Below are positions 1 to 9,393 of a stretch of DNA of 23,501 nucleotides, in pieces (the first letter of the stretch is position 1; each line of letters begins with the position of its first letter). Source of the DNA: Clavulina sp. PMI_390 (taxonomy: Eukaryota; Basidiomycota; Agaricomycetes; Cantharellales; Hydnaceae). The stretch spans positions 138,350 through 161,850 of the forward strand of contig WIDE01000071.1 of assembly GCA_015039315.1 (NCBI GenBank), given 5' to 3'. The translations under genes were made by a program, and so were the position numbers. Under the pieces are notes generated by a model. It was not told the origin of the DNA, searched no databases, and saw nothing but the letters and a program-made list of their open reading frames with translations.

Positions 1-1113
1 ACTCTCCAGATTCCGAAGTTCAGGGACAAGCGGTGGCAACAAGGCTGATAAGGTATATATTGTCGATTCCAGAATTAAGGCACGGAGTTGCATGAATTGA
101 GATGGGGCGGGGAATGGTGATAAATCGATGCGCTCTCGACTGTCCATAAGTATGATGGAAAGTGTGTAGGGGGCATCAAGATGCGAAAATAGCGATACAT
201 GCCCTACCTGACCAATAGCCAGATGTCGAAGAGCTGGGAGTACGATTTGTTGCGGAGGAATCGTGAAATCCGGCAGCACATCACTCCCTGACCACGCTAA
301 TGAACGAAGCGACAGCGCTCGCGAGACGATGTTGTAGGCGGCTGAAGAGTCCACACGTCCAAGGAGGGAGAGAGTCTTCAACTTTTCTGGCCTGCCCAAC
401 CTCGGAATTGCGATTGGAAGCGGCATAGACATCACATATTGACTGGTGAAGTCAATAGACAAGTCTTGGAGGGAGTGAGCGAGGGATAGATTTAGTAATC
501 GAGGGTCGGCATTTCTGTCCTCGGAGTAATCTCCCCAGGCCCGAATTTCTAACGACTTAACATTTGCCAGTTGTTCCGCCGCAGTGTTGAGGATACCAAT
601 GGAAATCTCTCCAGGAGCATCTAACAATATCTCTTCACATCGAGAAAATATCGGAGATAGTGCTGCGCGAAGATCGCGCTCCAGTGAGATCACCAGAGAC
701 GGTTCTCCAAGGTCATCTGAGGTGATTTGTGAGACGAGAGAAAGTGGAGCGCCACCTGAGAGCTCGAGCTCATAATGGAAAGCCTCATACGTTTCAGTGG
801 GGATGGTGTAGGAACTGATCATATCCTCGTCACCAATGACGGTGATACGACGTGGAAAGCTGACCACAGCCCATAAAGCCTTTGTGGCGTGAGCGACTTG
901 ACGCCAGTGATGACAGACACTGGCTAGAGAAGTACGCGTTTTTCGCACGAGCGCCACGGATCGTAAAGGATCAAGCGAGGAAATAAATCCTTTGTTGATG
1001 CATTCAAGGAATATTCCACTGAGCAGTTCTGGAGGGAGGGTAGCGATAGGGACCTGTTGATTAGCCTCTCGTAGCTTATTGAGTTCCCCTGGGACCAGGA
1101 GATCGCCAGTCAT
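1..1113 (-). CDS. F-box-like protein, paralogue 1 (3' end outside the window)
   Basis: An uninterrupted frame runs from an ATG at 1113-1111 to the left edge, giving 371 codons. The intact paralogues here have 491-500 residues, so roughly 125 residues lie outside. An F-box-like segment lies at about residues 22-80: LPPELLSGIFLECI, then VCHHWRQVAHATKALWAV. Known F-box proteins bind Skp1 and recruit substrates to SCF ubiquitin ligases; that role is inferred from the family. The rest is leucine-rich and aligns with the neighbouring paralogues (for example ILNTAAEQLANVKSLEIRAWG), but I cannot assign clear LRR units. The conventional RWR of the F-box segment is HWR here. The start is the first ATG and matches the paralogue N-termini. 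A CACGTG lies 36 bp upstream. It groups most closely with paralogues 2 and 3. Confidence 0.85.
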   Translation of the reverse strand, partial: MTGDLLVPGELNKLREANQQVPIATLPPELLSGIFLECINKGFISSLDPLRSVALVRKTRTSLASVCHHWRQVAHATKALWAVVSFPRRITVIGDEDMISSYTIPTETYEAFHYELELSGGAPLSLVSQITSDDLGEPSLVISLERDLRAALSPIFSRCEEILLDAPGEISIGILNTAAEQLANVKSLEIRAWGDYSEDRNADPRLLNLSLAHSLQDLSIDFTSQYVMSMPLPIAIPRLGRPEKLKTLSLLGRVDSSAAYNIVSRALSLRSLAWSGSDVLPDFTIPPQQIVLPALRHLAIGQVGHVSLFSHLDAPYTLSIILMDSRERIDLSPFPAPSQFMQLRALILESTIYTLSALLPPLVPELRNLES

Positions 1114-1148
1114 TGCGCGGCACAAGGTACATTGAGCAAGAGAACCTG

Positions 1149-1154
1149 CACGTG
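1149..1154. promoter_or_regulatory. E-box CACGTG upstream of F-box paralogue 1
   Basis: Palindrome CACGTG, reading CACGTGATC on the plus strand, 36 bp upstream of the ATG at 1113. It is one of seven such sites, one per F-box paralogue. CACGTG is a typical bHLH (Cbf1/Pho4/USF-type) target. Binding is inferred. Confidence 0.5.
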
Positions 1155-1264
1155 ATCAAGGCTGTTTCCAATTTCAGCCCCCACATGGCACAACAGCAAG
1201 CAGTTTGCTTGTACCCTTCGCAATTGCAATAAGGGCTCGGATCAGAAATTTTGAAGCGTGTCTA

Positions 1265-2761
1265 CTACATGTGTGGCAAATAGGTAGGGTCAAAATCTAT
1301 TTTTATAAACAAATCATCCCACTCCTCCGGCTGCCACGATGTGAAAGGATGTGATGGTTGAAGGCTAATCGTCACGCCTGGATCCTTCATGGGAAACGTT
1401 GTCGCGAATAGCCGTCGCACCTCGTCCCAGATATCCGGATGGTGGACAAGGAAGAGGCCGCGAGAGTGGGGGGATGTCTTTTGTAGGACGGCTTGATCGT
1501 GCCAGCAGTCAAGAAGCCGCAGGACTCCAGTCCACTTGTTTGAGTCGCGGGAGTCCCATGTTGCCACAACGAATCGAAGCTTTATGGCTTTAGCACAAGC
1601 TGTGGCCAGCTCTACCGACATGATGCCCTGTAGGTTGATAATCTCCAGATCCTGGAATTCAGGAACCAGGGACGGCAGCAGAGGAGATGATGTCCACCGC
1701 GTCGAATGGAGACTCAGAGCGCGAAGACTAGGGAAGTGAGATGGAGTGAGGGAAGGTGACAAATCTACGCGCTCATAGCTGTCCTTGAGTACGAGACAAC
1801 GGACATTGGGTGTATGAAGGTTTGGAAACAGAGATATCGGTTTTCTGTGACCGAAAGCCAGATACCGAAGAGATGATAGTGAGATAAGATGCGATGGAAA
1901 TGTAAAGTCGGGCAGGCTGTTCCCAGGTGACCATGATAACGAACAAAGCGATGTTGCGCCTGCTATGATTTCGTAGGCAGCCGAATAGTCAACATATCCG
2001 GAGATTTTGAGATTCCTCAATTTGCTCGCATCGTGAAGCCTTGGACTGGCCTTTGGAAGTAGCGTGTGAGGAGTGTAGCGAGTCAAAAATTCAATGGAGA
2101 GGTCCTGCAGAGAACTGGCATGCGATAAGTTGAGGAGTTTGGCATTGCCATCTTCTTCTCCTTCATCGTAACACCCCCAAGATCGAACATCAAGCGATGT
2201 CACATTCGCTAGTCGCTTCGGCGCGACATTCAGGATAATGAGAGGGAGATCACTGGGAGCCTCCAAGAAGATTCTATCACATCTTGAAATCACAGGGGAT
2301 AACGCTGCGCGAAGTTCACGTTTGAGCGTGGGCATCAAGGATGGCAGCCCAAGCATATTTATTGAGCTCTGCGAGACAAGAGATATCGGGGCAGTGCCAG
2401 AGAGTTGGAGCTCGTGACGGAATGATTTGTAAGTCTCGCGGGGGATCTTGCATGACCTGACACCTTGACGATTTGTGGAAGTTGAGACACTACTGGGATG
2501 AGGGAAACTGGTAACGGCCCACAGAAGTTTGGTCGCTTGAGCTACTTGGCGCCAGCGGTAGCAAACGCCGGCCACTGAGTATCGCTGTTTTCGGAGTAGG
2601 TCGACTGATGATTGAGGATATAGAGGGTTGATCATTCCCCTACTGATGCATTCGAGGAAAATCTCTCCAAGAAGTTCTGGAGGGAGAGCAACCGCAGCCA
2701 GCCGCGAGTTGATCTCTCGCAGTTCAGCAAACTTCGCGAGAGCTTGGAAATCACCAGACAT
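1265..2761 (-). CDS. F-box-like protein, paralogue 2 (complete, intronless)
   Basis: Frame of 498 residues ending in TAG at 1267-1265. The open frame continues upstream to a TTG, but the first ATG is at 2761-2759. It gives MSGDFQALAK, which matches the starts of paralogues 3, 5, 6 and 7, so I chose it. The F-box-like domain is at about residues 26-83 (LPPELLGEIFLECI, then VCYRWRQVAQATKLLWAV). A leucine-rich body follows, with the family block NVTSLDVRSWGC near residue 200. The C-terminus carries the array signature PFTSWQPEEWDDLF followed by TYLP. The likely role, from F-box knowledge, is an SCF ubiquitin-ligase adaptor of unknown target. Nearest relatives are paralogues 1 and 3. There is no sign of introns or lesions. 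Confidence 0.9.
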   Translation of the reverse strand: MSGDFQALAKFAELREINSRLAAVALPPELLGEIFLECISRGMINPLYPQSSVDLLRKQRYSVAGVCYRWRQVAQATKLLWAVTSFPHPSSVSTSTNRQGVRSCKIPRETYKSFRHELQLSGTAPISLVSQSSINMLGLPSLMPTLKRELRAALSPVISRCDRIFLEAPSDLPLIILNVAPKRLANVTSLDVRSWGCYDEGEEDGNAKLLNLSHASSLQDLSIEFLTRYTPHTLLPKASPRLHDASKLRNLKISGYVDYSAAYEIIAGATSLCSLSWSPGNSLPDFTFPSHLISLSSLRYLAFGHRKPISLFPNLHTPNVRCLVLKDSYERVDLSPSLTPSHFPSLRALSLHSTRWTSSPLLPSLVPEFQDLEIINLQGIMSVELATACAKAIKLRFVVATWDSRDSNKWTGVLRLLDCWHDQAVLQKTSPHSRGLFLVHHPDIWDEVRRLFATTFPMKDPGVTISLQPSHPFTSWQPEEWDDLFIKIDFDPTYLPHM

Positions 2762-2854
2762 CCGTAAAACACGTTCGAGGCAGGGGATAGTCGGGAGAGG
2801 TATCAAGATGACCAGTCACAGCTCATGTGGTGGGTAACTTCTGACTGTAACCAG

Positions 2855-2860
2855 CACGTG
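2855..2860. promoter_or_regulatory. E-box CACGTG upstream of F-box paralogue 2
   Basis: CACGTG in the plus-strand context GCACGTGACC, 94 bp upstream of the ATG at 2761. On the gene's own strand it reads GGTCACGTGC, almost the same as at paralogues 1 and 5. It is part of the seven-site set. Confidence 0.5.
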
Positions 2861-3116
2861 ACCAGCCGAGGCACCTACTCTTTGCTCCACCACAGCCGAT
2901 GTCCTCGATGGACGTGTCGACCTCGGCGCCCATCAGTCTAGCCTTCGACATTCATTGATATATTTGATTTTTAATAAAAACACTGGACGTAGTTATATGT
3001 AATGACACGGTGTGTTCTATTAGTCCTAGGCCCAAATAAATCAAGGTTACGAGAGATTTCGTAATCAAAGCACGTTCATTACCACTAATCAATTACATGG
3101 CACAAGAGATTCTGGT
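2861..3116. other. Intergenic spacer between F-box paralogues 2 and 3
   Basis: No gene is supported. The stretch contains an AT-rich segment around 2950-3010 with an AATAAA-like string. It should hold the rest of the paralogue 2 promoter and the 3' flank of the broken paralogue 3. Confidence 0.5.
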
Positions 3117-4600
3117 TCAGAAAGGGGGTAAATATGAGGGCTCGAGATCGATTTGTTGGAATAGATCATCCCAATCCTCGGGCCGCCAAAGCCTGAAAGG
3201 ACTTGATGAGCGAAGACCAATGTGAACGCCAGGATATCTCATAGGAAACTTCTTCGTAAATTTTCGCCGCTCGGCTGCTGAGGGCTCTCAGTGATGTACG
3301 AGACAGAGTCCATAAGAGAGGGAAGCCGTGTTCGGTTCATTGACTCGATTGGACCAATGCCTGAGCAGCTGTAGCGCCCCGCCCCACCTGCTGGGCATCC
3401 TAGGGTTCCATTCCGCCACGACGAAACGAAGCTTAGTGGCCTGGGCGCACGCGGCCGAGAGCTCCATTGACAGGCTACCCCACAAGCTAAGAACCTCGAG
3501 ACCGTGAAGTCCGGGGACAACAGCCGGCAACAGGGGGGATAAGGCATACGGTGAAGAGTTTAGAGTCAAAGCACGGACACGGGGGAAGTGAGCTGGTGCC
3601 AGGAAGGGTGATAGTTGGGTGCGCTCATGACTGTCCGTGAGTATGAGACAACTAAGCTCCGGAACATGGAGATATGGAAGCAAGGATAATGGTGTTGACT
3701 CGCTGAGGGACAAATAACGAAGCAATGGCAATGAAATGCGTTGTTGAGGGGTGGGAAAAGTAGGGGAACCATCGACCCCTGACCATGTAAGTGAATGAAG
3801 CGCTTTTCCACCCGAGATAATCTCATATGCAGCTATGGAGTCGATATATCCGGTCATGCTGAGATTCCTCAGATGTGTTGTATCACTAAGTTTAGGACTT
3901 GCTATTGGAAGTGGCGCATGTGCTGTGAAACGGTTCGAGAACTCGATGGAGAGGTCCTGAAGAGTATCTGCGTGCGATAAGTCGAGCAATTCGATTTTAT
4001 CATCTTCTTCTGTGCAACACCCCCACGATCTAACATCGAGCGACGTAACATTTGATAGATGCTTGGGTGCAGCATTCAGAACAATGAGGGGGATATCGCT
4101 CGGAGCTGCCAGAAAGACGCTATTGCATCGTGCAAGCACGGGAGATAGCTCCGCACAAGATCACGTTTGACCGTAGAAATCATGTATGGTGGGGGGAGTA
4201 CTGTGATTATGCTATGCGAAACGAGAGCGAGTGGGGTGGGATCAGAAAGTTGGAGCTCATGATGAAATAATTTGTGGGTTGGGGGTGGGATTTCATATGA
4301 GCCGCCGTTTTCGTCGCTCCAGACATTGGTGATGTTACCAGGAAAGGCGGTGACTGCCCAAAGTGACTTAGTCGTTTGAGCGACTTGACGCCAGCGATAG
4401 CAGACGCCAGCCAGTGAGCTTCGTGTTCTACGGAGTGAAGCAACTGAAAAATGAGGGTTGAAGCGATCCAGGGCTCCCCTATTGATACATTCGAGAAAGA
4501 TCTCGCTGAGGAGTTCGGGAGGGAGAGTGACCACGGCCAGCCGCGAGTTTATTTCTCGCAGCCTGGCAGGTTCCTCGGAGATTTCAGCGTGTCCCGACAT
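3117..4600 (-). pseudogene. F-box-like paralogue 3, broken by a frameshift and a nonsense codon
   Basis: The gene starts with an ATG at 4600-4598 (MSGHAEISEEPARLREINSR) and has a normal F-box-like segment (LPPELLSEIFLECI, VCYRWRQVAQTTKSLWAV). After TVKRDL the family sequence (ELSPVLARCNSVFL) resumes in another frame, so one base appears to be missing at about 4155-4159. The second frame runs well aligned to CLVHH and meets TGA at 3290-3288. Beyond it the same frame continues as family C-terminus (PGVHIGLRSSSPF, WRPEDWDDLF, SYLPPF) to the expected TGA at 3119-3117. The 1484-bp span is one base short of a 494-residue gene, as a single deletion predicts. No plausible intron bypasses the lesions. 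One lesion could be a sequencing error, but two independent ones favour a recently inactivated copy. Closest to paralogues 1 and 2. Confidence 0.82.
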
Positions 4601-4707
4601 AACCTAAATACTTCCTCAATGAAGGGATAGTGTTTTCTTTGAGCACAAGAACCAAGACCAACCCTTGTGATCAAGACGGTGGACGACAATCTTGGGTGGC
4701 CGAACAC

Positions 4708-4713
4708 CACGTG
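4708..4713. promoter_or_regulatory. E-box CACGTG upstream of F-box paralogue 3
   Basis: CACGTG in the plus-strand context CCACGTGACC, 108 bp upstream of the pseudogene's ATG at 4600. The motif is still intact although the reading frame is broken. Confidence 0.5.
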
Positions 4714-4893
4714 ACCAACCTCAAAGCGTTCGACTTCCTCCGCGCGAGAAAACAGGCACCAAAAGACTACTCGTTATCACCCATGTTTCTATTCTAGTCT
4801 ATTGCGGCTCTAGATTCTCCTTGTAATCCACAAGATAATTCCGAACTGAAGCTTGAGGAAGTACACGAATTGACACTACATGGAAATTTTCAG

Positions 4894-6369
4894 CTAAAAC
4901 GGCGGCACATATAATGAATCAGCCTCGAACTTCGCGAAGAGTTCATCCCAATCTTCTGGTCTCCACGAAGTGAAAGGGTGCAATGCCCGAAGCCCGAACT
5001 TGATCCCAGGATGCTGTTTCATGAAGTGCTGGGTATAGATTTCCCTCTCCCACTCCCTGATGCCTAAATGAAGTACAAGACACATCCCGCGAGAGAGTGG
5101 GAGGATCTCTTTTGAGTTAACTTGGCTAGACCAACATTGTAACAATCTGTCTATTCCAGCTGACCCGTCTGCCATCATCGACGCCCACGTCACGGCAACC
5201 AGCCGAAGCTTCACAGCATCAGCGCAGGCTACTGCAAGCTCCACGGACATTACACCTCGGATATTTAGAACCTCAAGAGCTCGAAGTTGAGCTATTAATG
5301 AGGGTAAGAGCGGAGAGAGGGTATAGCGCACCGAGTCCATACTCAGAAACCGGAGTTTTGGGAAAAGCGATGGCACTGGAAAGTGCAAAGGGCCTTCAGG
5401 GTAGGTGACCTGGAGTGAGATGGACACGATGTTAGGTGCGTCGAGATGGGGAAGTAGTGCGACAAGCATATCATGACACAGCACAAGATGTCTAAGCAAC
5501 GGCATGGAAAGTTGGCGTGCAGGGACTGTAAACTGTGTCTCATCATCCTCCCGTAACCACATGAGCGATTGGAGTGATTTTGCTCCTGATATAACATCAT
5601 ATGCGGATTCAGGATCTACAGACCCATAGAACGCAAGATTCTTTAACTGGTTTGGATCAGATACTTTGAGACTCGCGGTTGGAATGGGTCCAACAGGTGT
5701 GGGATTCGAGATGTCAATAGACAGAGATCGAAGAGACTGGGCGTGTGATAGGTCGATATTTTCGACTTCAATGCCCTCTGACCACTCTCCCAAAGCTCGA
5801 ACTTCAAGCGACCTGACTTTTGCCAGTTGTTGTGGCCCAGCGTTGAGGACGGCAAAGGGAATATCACCAAAAGCCTCTAATACAATCCTATCGCATCGGG
5901 AAAGCATAGGAGAAAGAGTTGCGCAGATTTCGCTTTTCAGCACAAGTACCAAAGATGGTTCTGCTAGGGTATCAACCGTACTCCGAGAGAAAAGAGAAAT
6001 CGGGGCAGCACCGGCGAGGGTGAGGCCATGGTGGAAAGACTCGTATGATTTAGGGGGAATAGTGTAAGAGACCATGACATCGTTTCTTTGAGAGGTTATG
6101 AATGGATCAGGAAAGCCGACAACAGTCCAGAGGGTCTTTGTCGCGTGGGCGACTTGACGCCAGCGATAACAGACACCAGTTATTGAGGTACGGTTCTTGC
6201 GTAGAACTGCAAGAGAAGAAAAAGGATCAGTGGAGGAGATCATTGCTCTGCCAACACACCCAAAAAATATTTCGCTAAGCAGCTCTGGAGGAAGAGCGAC
6301 CGCTGCTAATTGCGAGTTTCGTCTTCGTAACTGGATAGGTTCCTCGGGTTTAGCCACCTCGCTTGCCAT
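4894..6369 (-). CDS. F-box-like protein, paralogue 4 (complete, intronless)
   Basis: Frame of 491 residues from the ATG at 6369-6367 (MASEVAKPEEPIQLRRRNSQ) to TAG at 4896-4894. The frame extends four codons further to a TTG, but this ATG is the first in frame. The F-box-like region is at about residues 20-78 (LPPELLSEIFFGCVGRAM, VCYRWRQVAHATKTLWTV). The C-terminal signature is PFTSWRPEDWDELF with LYVPPF. It pairs with paralogue 5: both share RALGEWSE near the middle, VTWAS followed by RLLQCWSS, and RNRTSIT- or RKDRTSIT-type spacing after the F-box. A role as SCF adaptor is inferred from the F-box only. Confidence 0.9.
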   Translation of the reverse strand: MASEVAKPEEPIQLRRRNSQLAAVALPPELLSEIFFGCVGRAMISSTDPFSSLAVLRKNRTSITGVCYRWRQVAHATKTLWTVVGFPDPFITSQRNDVMVSYTIPPKSYESFHHGLTLAGAAPISLFSRSTVDTLAEPSLVLVLKSEICATLSPMLSRCDRIVLEAFGDIPFAVLNAGPQQLAKVRSLEVRALGEWSEGIEVENIDLSHAQSLRSLSIDISNPTPVGPIPTASLKVSDPNQLKNLAFYGSVDPESAYDVISGAKSLQSLMWLREDDETQFTVPARQLSMPLLRHLVLCHDMLVALLPHLDAPNIVSISLQVTYPEGPLHFPVPSLFPKLRFLSMDSVRYTLSPLLPSLIAQLRALEVLNIRGVMSVELAVACADAVKLRLVAVTWASMMADGSAGIDRLLQCWSSQVNSKEILPLSRGMCLVLHLGIREWEREIYTQHFMKQHPGIKFGLRALHPFTSWRPEDWDELFAKFEADSLYVPPF

Positions 6370-6487
6370 AACCAAGAACAAACCTCAAGGTGAAGGTAAG
6401 CGAAGAACGTTCAGGCCAGAATGACAAACGCTTAGTTGCGACCACGACAGTGGAGTCAGACGACGAGACTTTACGACCAAATAGTAC

Positions 6488-6493
6488 CACGTG
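6488..6493. promoter_or_regulatory. E-box CACGTG upstream of F-box paralogue 4
   Basis: CACGTG in the plus-strand context CCACGTGACC, 119 bp upstream of the ATG at 6369. The ten-base context is the same as at paralogue 3. Confidence 0.5.
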
Positions 6494-6661
6494 ACCCGCT
6501 TGGGGTCTCAGCACAAATAAGAAACCGGGGCATTAGATTCCCATGGTGGAGATATTGATATTGTATATATCTTCTACGCGCATTTCAACTACGAGATATC
6601 TTCAAACCGAAACTCAACCCACTACGCCAACAACGGACCTGATACATTCACGGCGCCTGGC

Positions 6662-8146
6662 CTATAAAGGCGGCAGATATAACGGATTGGCGTTAATTTT
6701 TGCGAAAAGGTCTTCCCAGTCCTCCGGCTGCCACGACGTGAAAGGGTGGAGCCCACGGAGTCCAAGCTTTACCCCAGGATGCTTTTTCACAAACTTCTTG
6801 TCAAAGGTCTTCCGATCCCACTCTGCGACGCCTAGGTGAACTACGAGACACATCCCATGCGATAGTGGGGGAATCTCCATTGATTCAACTCGACTGGACC
6901 AGCACTGGAGAAGTCTGTTGATTCCACTCAATCCCTCTGCCACCCCAGACGCCCATGTCACTGCCACAAGCCGAAGCTTCTTAGTGTGAGCGCAGGCTTC
7001 TGCAAGGTCAGAGGACATCACACCCCGGAGGTTCAGAACCTCAAGAGCTCCGAATTCGGGTAATATTGAGGGTAAAAGAGGAGACTCCGTGTATGGTGCC
7101 GCGTCCAGGCTCATAAACCGAAGGTTCGGGAAGGATGAAGGTTTCATATAAACCAAAGGCTCACTATCGTAGCTGAACCCGAGCGAGATGGAACGGATGT
7201 CAGGCGCATCAAGATAAGAAAGCACTTTGCTAGGCGTATCATCGCCAAGCATCACATGCTGGAGAAACGGCATAGAGAGCTGCTGTGGAGGGAACTCGAA
7301 TCCCGACTCGTCAAACTCTCCCTCTTTCAGAGACCAGGCGAGCGATTGAAGCGAGCTTGCTCGCGAAATGATGTCATACGCGGACGCCCCGTCCACATAT
7401 CCGGAGAGTGTAAGGTTTCTCAACTGACTTGGATCGGCTAGTTTAATACTGGCCGTCGGGAGTGATCCAACAGTCATACGATCCGAGAACTCGACGGATA
7501 GAGACTGGAGAGATTTGGCGTATGATAGATCGAGCACTTCGATCCCAACATCTTCCGACCACTCTCCCAAAGCTCGAATATCGAGCGACGTGACATTTGC
7601 TAGCCGCTGAGGTGCAGCATTCAGAACCGCGAGAGGAATATCACTAAAGGCCTCTAATAAGATTCTATGACATCGGGAAAGAATAGGAGATAGCGCTTCG
7701 CAGATATCACGTTTCAGCGCAGGCACGAAGGATGGCCATGCCAGGACCTCTGTTGTACTTTGAGAGAGAAGAGAGATAGGCAGGGGGGCGGAGAGGCCGA
7801 GTTCATGATGGAATGAATCATATGTTTGAGAGGAAAGTGTGTAGGAGCCGGTAGGTTCGTCTTTCTGTTGGGCGATGAATGGATAAGGAAAGCTGGTTGT
7901 AGCCCAGAGGGCCTTCGTCACATGGGCAACTTGGCGCCAACGATAACAGACACTAGTTATTGAGGTCCGGTCCTTCCGCATCGTCGCAAGAGAAGGCCGA
8001 GGTTCGACAGAAGAAAATTTGCCTCCGTCAATGCAGTCGAGGAAAATCTCGCTGAGGAGCTCCGAAGGAAGGGCGACGGCAGCCAATCGAGAGTTAATCT
8101 CTCGCAATTTGATTATTTCTGATAGATTAAGAAGACTTTCTGACAT
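6662..8146 (-). CDS. F-box-like protein, paralogue 5 (complete, intronless)
   Basis: Frame of 494 residues from the ATG at 8146-8144 (MSESLLNLSEIIKLREINSR) to TAG at 6664-6662. The frame stays open for 39 codons upstream to a TTG, but that stretch has no ATG and contains the E-box, so it is probably promoter and leader. The F-box-like segment is at about residues 24-80 (LPSELLSEIFLDCI, VCYRWRQVAHVTKALWAT). The body contains NVTSLDIRALGEWSE and RLLQCWSS, shared with paralogue 4. The tail is PFTSWQPEDWEDLF with LYLPPL. As for the other members, Skp1/SCF association is a family inference and the substrate is unknown. Confidence 0.9.
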   Translation of the reverse strand: MSESLLNLSEIIKLREINSRLAAVALPSELLSEIFLDCIDGGKFSSVEPRPSLATMRKDRTSITSVCYRWRQVAHVTKALWATTSFPYPFIAQQKDEPTGSYTLSSQTYDSFHHELGLSAPLPISLLSQSTTEVLAWPSFVPALKRDICEALSPILSRCHRILLEAFSDIPLAVLNAAPQRLANVTSLDIRALGEWSEDVGIEVLDLSYAKSLQSLSVEFSDRMTVGSLPTASIKLADPSQLRNLTLSGYVDGASAYDIISRASSLQSLAWSLKEGEFDESGFEFPPQQLSMPFLQHVMLGDDTPSKVLSYLDAPDIRSISLGFSYDSEPLVYMKPSSFPNLRFMSLDAAPYTESPLLPSILPEFGALEVLNLRGVMSSDLAEACAHTKKLRLVAVTWASGVAEGLSGINRLLQCWSSRVESMEIPPLSHGMCLVVHLGVAEWDRKTFDKKFVKKHPGVKLGLRGLHPFTSWQPEDWEDLFAKINANPLYLPPL

Positions 8147-8199
8147 GGTGAACGGTTGATTTGGTGAAACTCTGGCTGTCTTGTGTGAGGTGCAACTTG

Positions 8200-8205
8200 C
8201 ACGTG
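8200..8205. promoter_or_regulatory. E-box CACGTG upstream of F-box paralogue 5
   Basis: CACGTG in the plus-strand context GCACGTGACC, 54 bp upstream of the ATG at 8146. On the gene's strand it reads GGTCACGTGCAAGTT, similar to paralogues 1 and 2 (CACGTGCNGGTT). Confidence 0.5.
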
Positions 8206-8619
8206 ACCAGGCTCGAACTCTTCCGCTCCTCTGGCGCGGCAACAGCTTGCTTGCTACATTCAATTGAAGACTATGGTGGAGGTTCTACTATTACGTCGGG
8301 CATGCTAATTAGAGCCGCTATGACATACAAATCCTCTACGACAGCGCAGTAAAGTAGGCAATGAGGGAAGAACACCTGGCCGCCTAACACAGCTCAGCTG
8401 TACAGGGTAGACCTGAGCGGGCGGCCAGCAGATACAAAGGAATGTTATTAGGGGGAATGTTGTATGCTACATGATTGTCCATGCATATGTGTATTACAGT
8501 CCGTGGGATTGTGAATGAAGTCCATAATGATAGTGTCCAAATTAGCCAAGCGACCGACCTCCCCACCGTAGGGAGACCTCTAAACCTCGATGCTCAACAG
8601 AGAAGAGCGGACAGCCTCT
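8206..8619. other. Spacer between paralogue 5 and the unknown minus-strand gene
   Basis: Only short overlapping ORFs on both strands, none with a recognisable motif. It should hold the distal promoter of paralogue 5 and the 3' flank of the gene ending at 8620. Confidence 0.4.
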
Positions 8620-9393
8620 CTACTGCCATGTTGGTCGTGGAGAGACTGAATATTGCACAGCCTTGTACCAAGGGCTGTTCCCAATTCTGAGTTTGGGCAG
8701 GGACAGTGCAAGAAGGCAGGAGATGCGAGAGGCAATGCCTCGATAGTCGCCTTCGCCGGGGTTGTAAGGGGGCTGGTGGAAGGCATTAGGGGTGGCAGGG
8801 ACGACATCGCATTCAAACGGGGGCATGGGGAGGAAAGGACATGGACCAGCGAACAGATAGTCGATACACATTGCGACCCAGCTCTCAGGTGTCCAGACGA
8901 TATACGGGTTGAGACCTATGGGCGCCAACGTATAAACAGTGAGAAGAGTGATAGAGTAGCTATACGCACGCTTTGCGTCGCTCGTGCGGTCAGCACGCAT
9001 GATTCTGAGCGTTTCGTGCAGCTCGGGCACCCGGGACTCAGGCACGTAGCCAAGGATGAGGAGAGCAGCGATCTGACGACTTGGGGTCTCGACGTAAGAG
9101 GATACATGGGGCTCCACTCTGGGTAGCCCCTGTTTGGTGAAGGTTAGGTGGTAGAATGTGAGGAGTAGTTGGCCTTGGTAGTCGAGTTCTGGGATCGCAA
9201 TGGACCATGGGTATTTCGCGGTCCATTGGATGAGGTAGACGGCTCGGAAGCCTGGGATTATTGGTTGAGACATGAGGGCTAGGAGGGAGGAGGGAGCCTG
9301 CGTCAACAAAACACGCTCGTTATATAGCTCAACGCGGTGCCCAGTCGAGTCATAGTCGTGCCCGCAGTGCGTATAGTGACTGAGTGTGCACAT
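8620..9393 (-). CDS. Hypothetical protein, family not recognised
   Basis: Frame of 257 codons from the ATG at 9393-9391 to TAG at 8622-8620. A second ATG at 9273-9271 (MSQPIIPGFRAVYLIQWTAK) would give 217 residues and may be the true start, because the first 40 residues look less protein-like. From there the third codon positions are strongly C-rich, as in a real fungal exon. Segments with globular character include PWSIAIPELDYQGQLLLTF, TPSRQIAALLILGYVPESRV and YIVWTPESWVAMCIDYLFAG. I see no signal peptide, clear transmembrane helix or known catalytic motif. The last 60 or so residues are proline-rich and might be read-through of an unspliced intron. Further 5' exons in 9394-9940 cannot be excluded. 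Function unknown. Confidence 0.5.
   Translation of the reverse strand: MCTLSHYTHCGHDYDSTGHRVELYNERVLLTQAPSSLLALMSQPIIPGFRAVYLIQWTAKYPWSIAIPELDYQGQLLLTFYHLTFTKQGLPRVEPHVSSYVETPSRQIAALLILGYVPESRVPELHETLRIMRADRTSDAKRAYSYSITLLTVYTLAPIGLNPYIVWTPESWVAMCIDYLFAGPCPFLPMPPFECDVVPATPNAFHQPPYNPGEGDYRGIASRISCLLALSLPKLRIGNSPWYKAVQYSVSPRPTWQ

Noticed and set aside
584..775. Short plus-strand ORF opposite F-box paralogue 1
   Set aside because: It lies wholly antisense to a long conserved frame and its residues are low complexity.
2762..2806. N-terminal extension of F-box paralogue 2 from a TTG at 2806
   Set aside because: Non-ATG start. The ATG at 2761 aligns with the starts of the paralogues. The same reasoning removes the extensions of paralogues 4, 5 and 6.
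5666..6067. 133-codon plus-strand frame opposite F-box paralogue 4
   Set aside because: Antisense shadow of a clearly conserved gene; no domain.
8653..9126. 157-codon plus-strand frame opposite the unknown minus-strand gene
   Set aside because: It starts with TTG, not ATG, and the opposite strand has better codon bias and more protein-like sequence.
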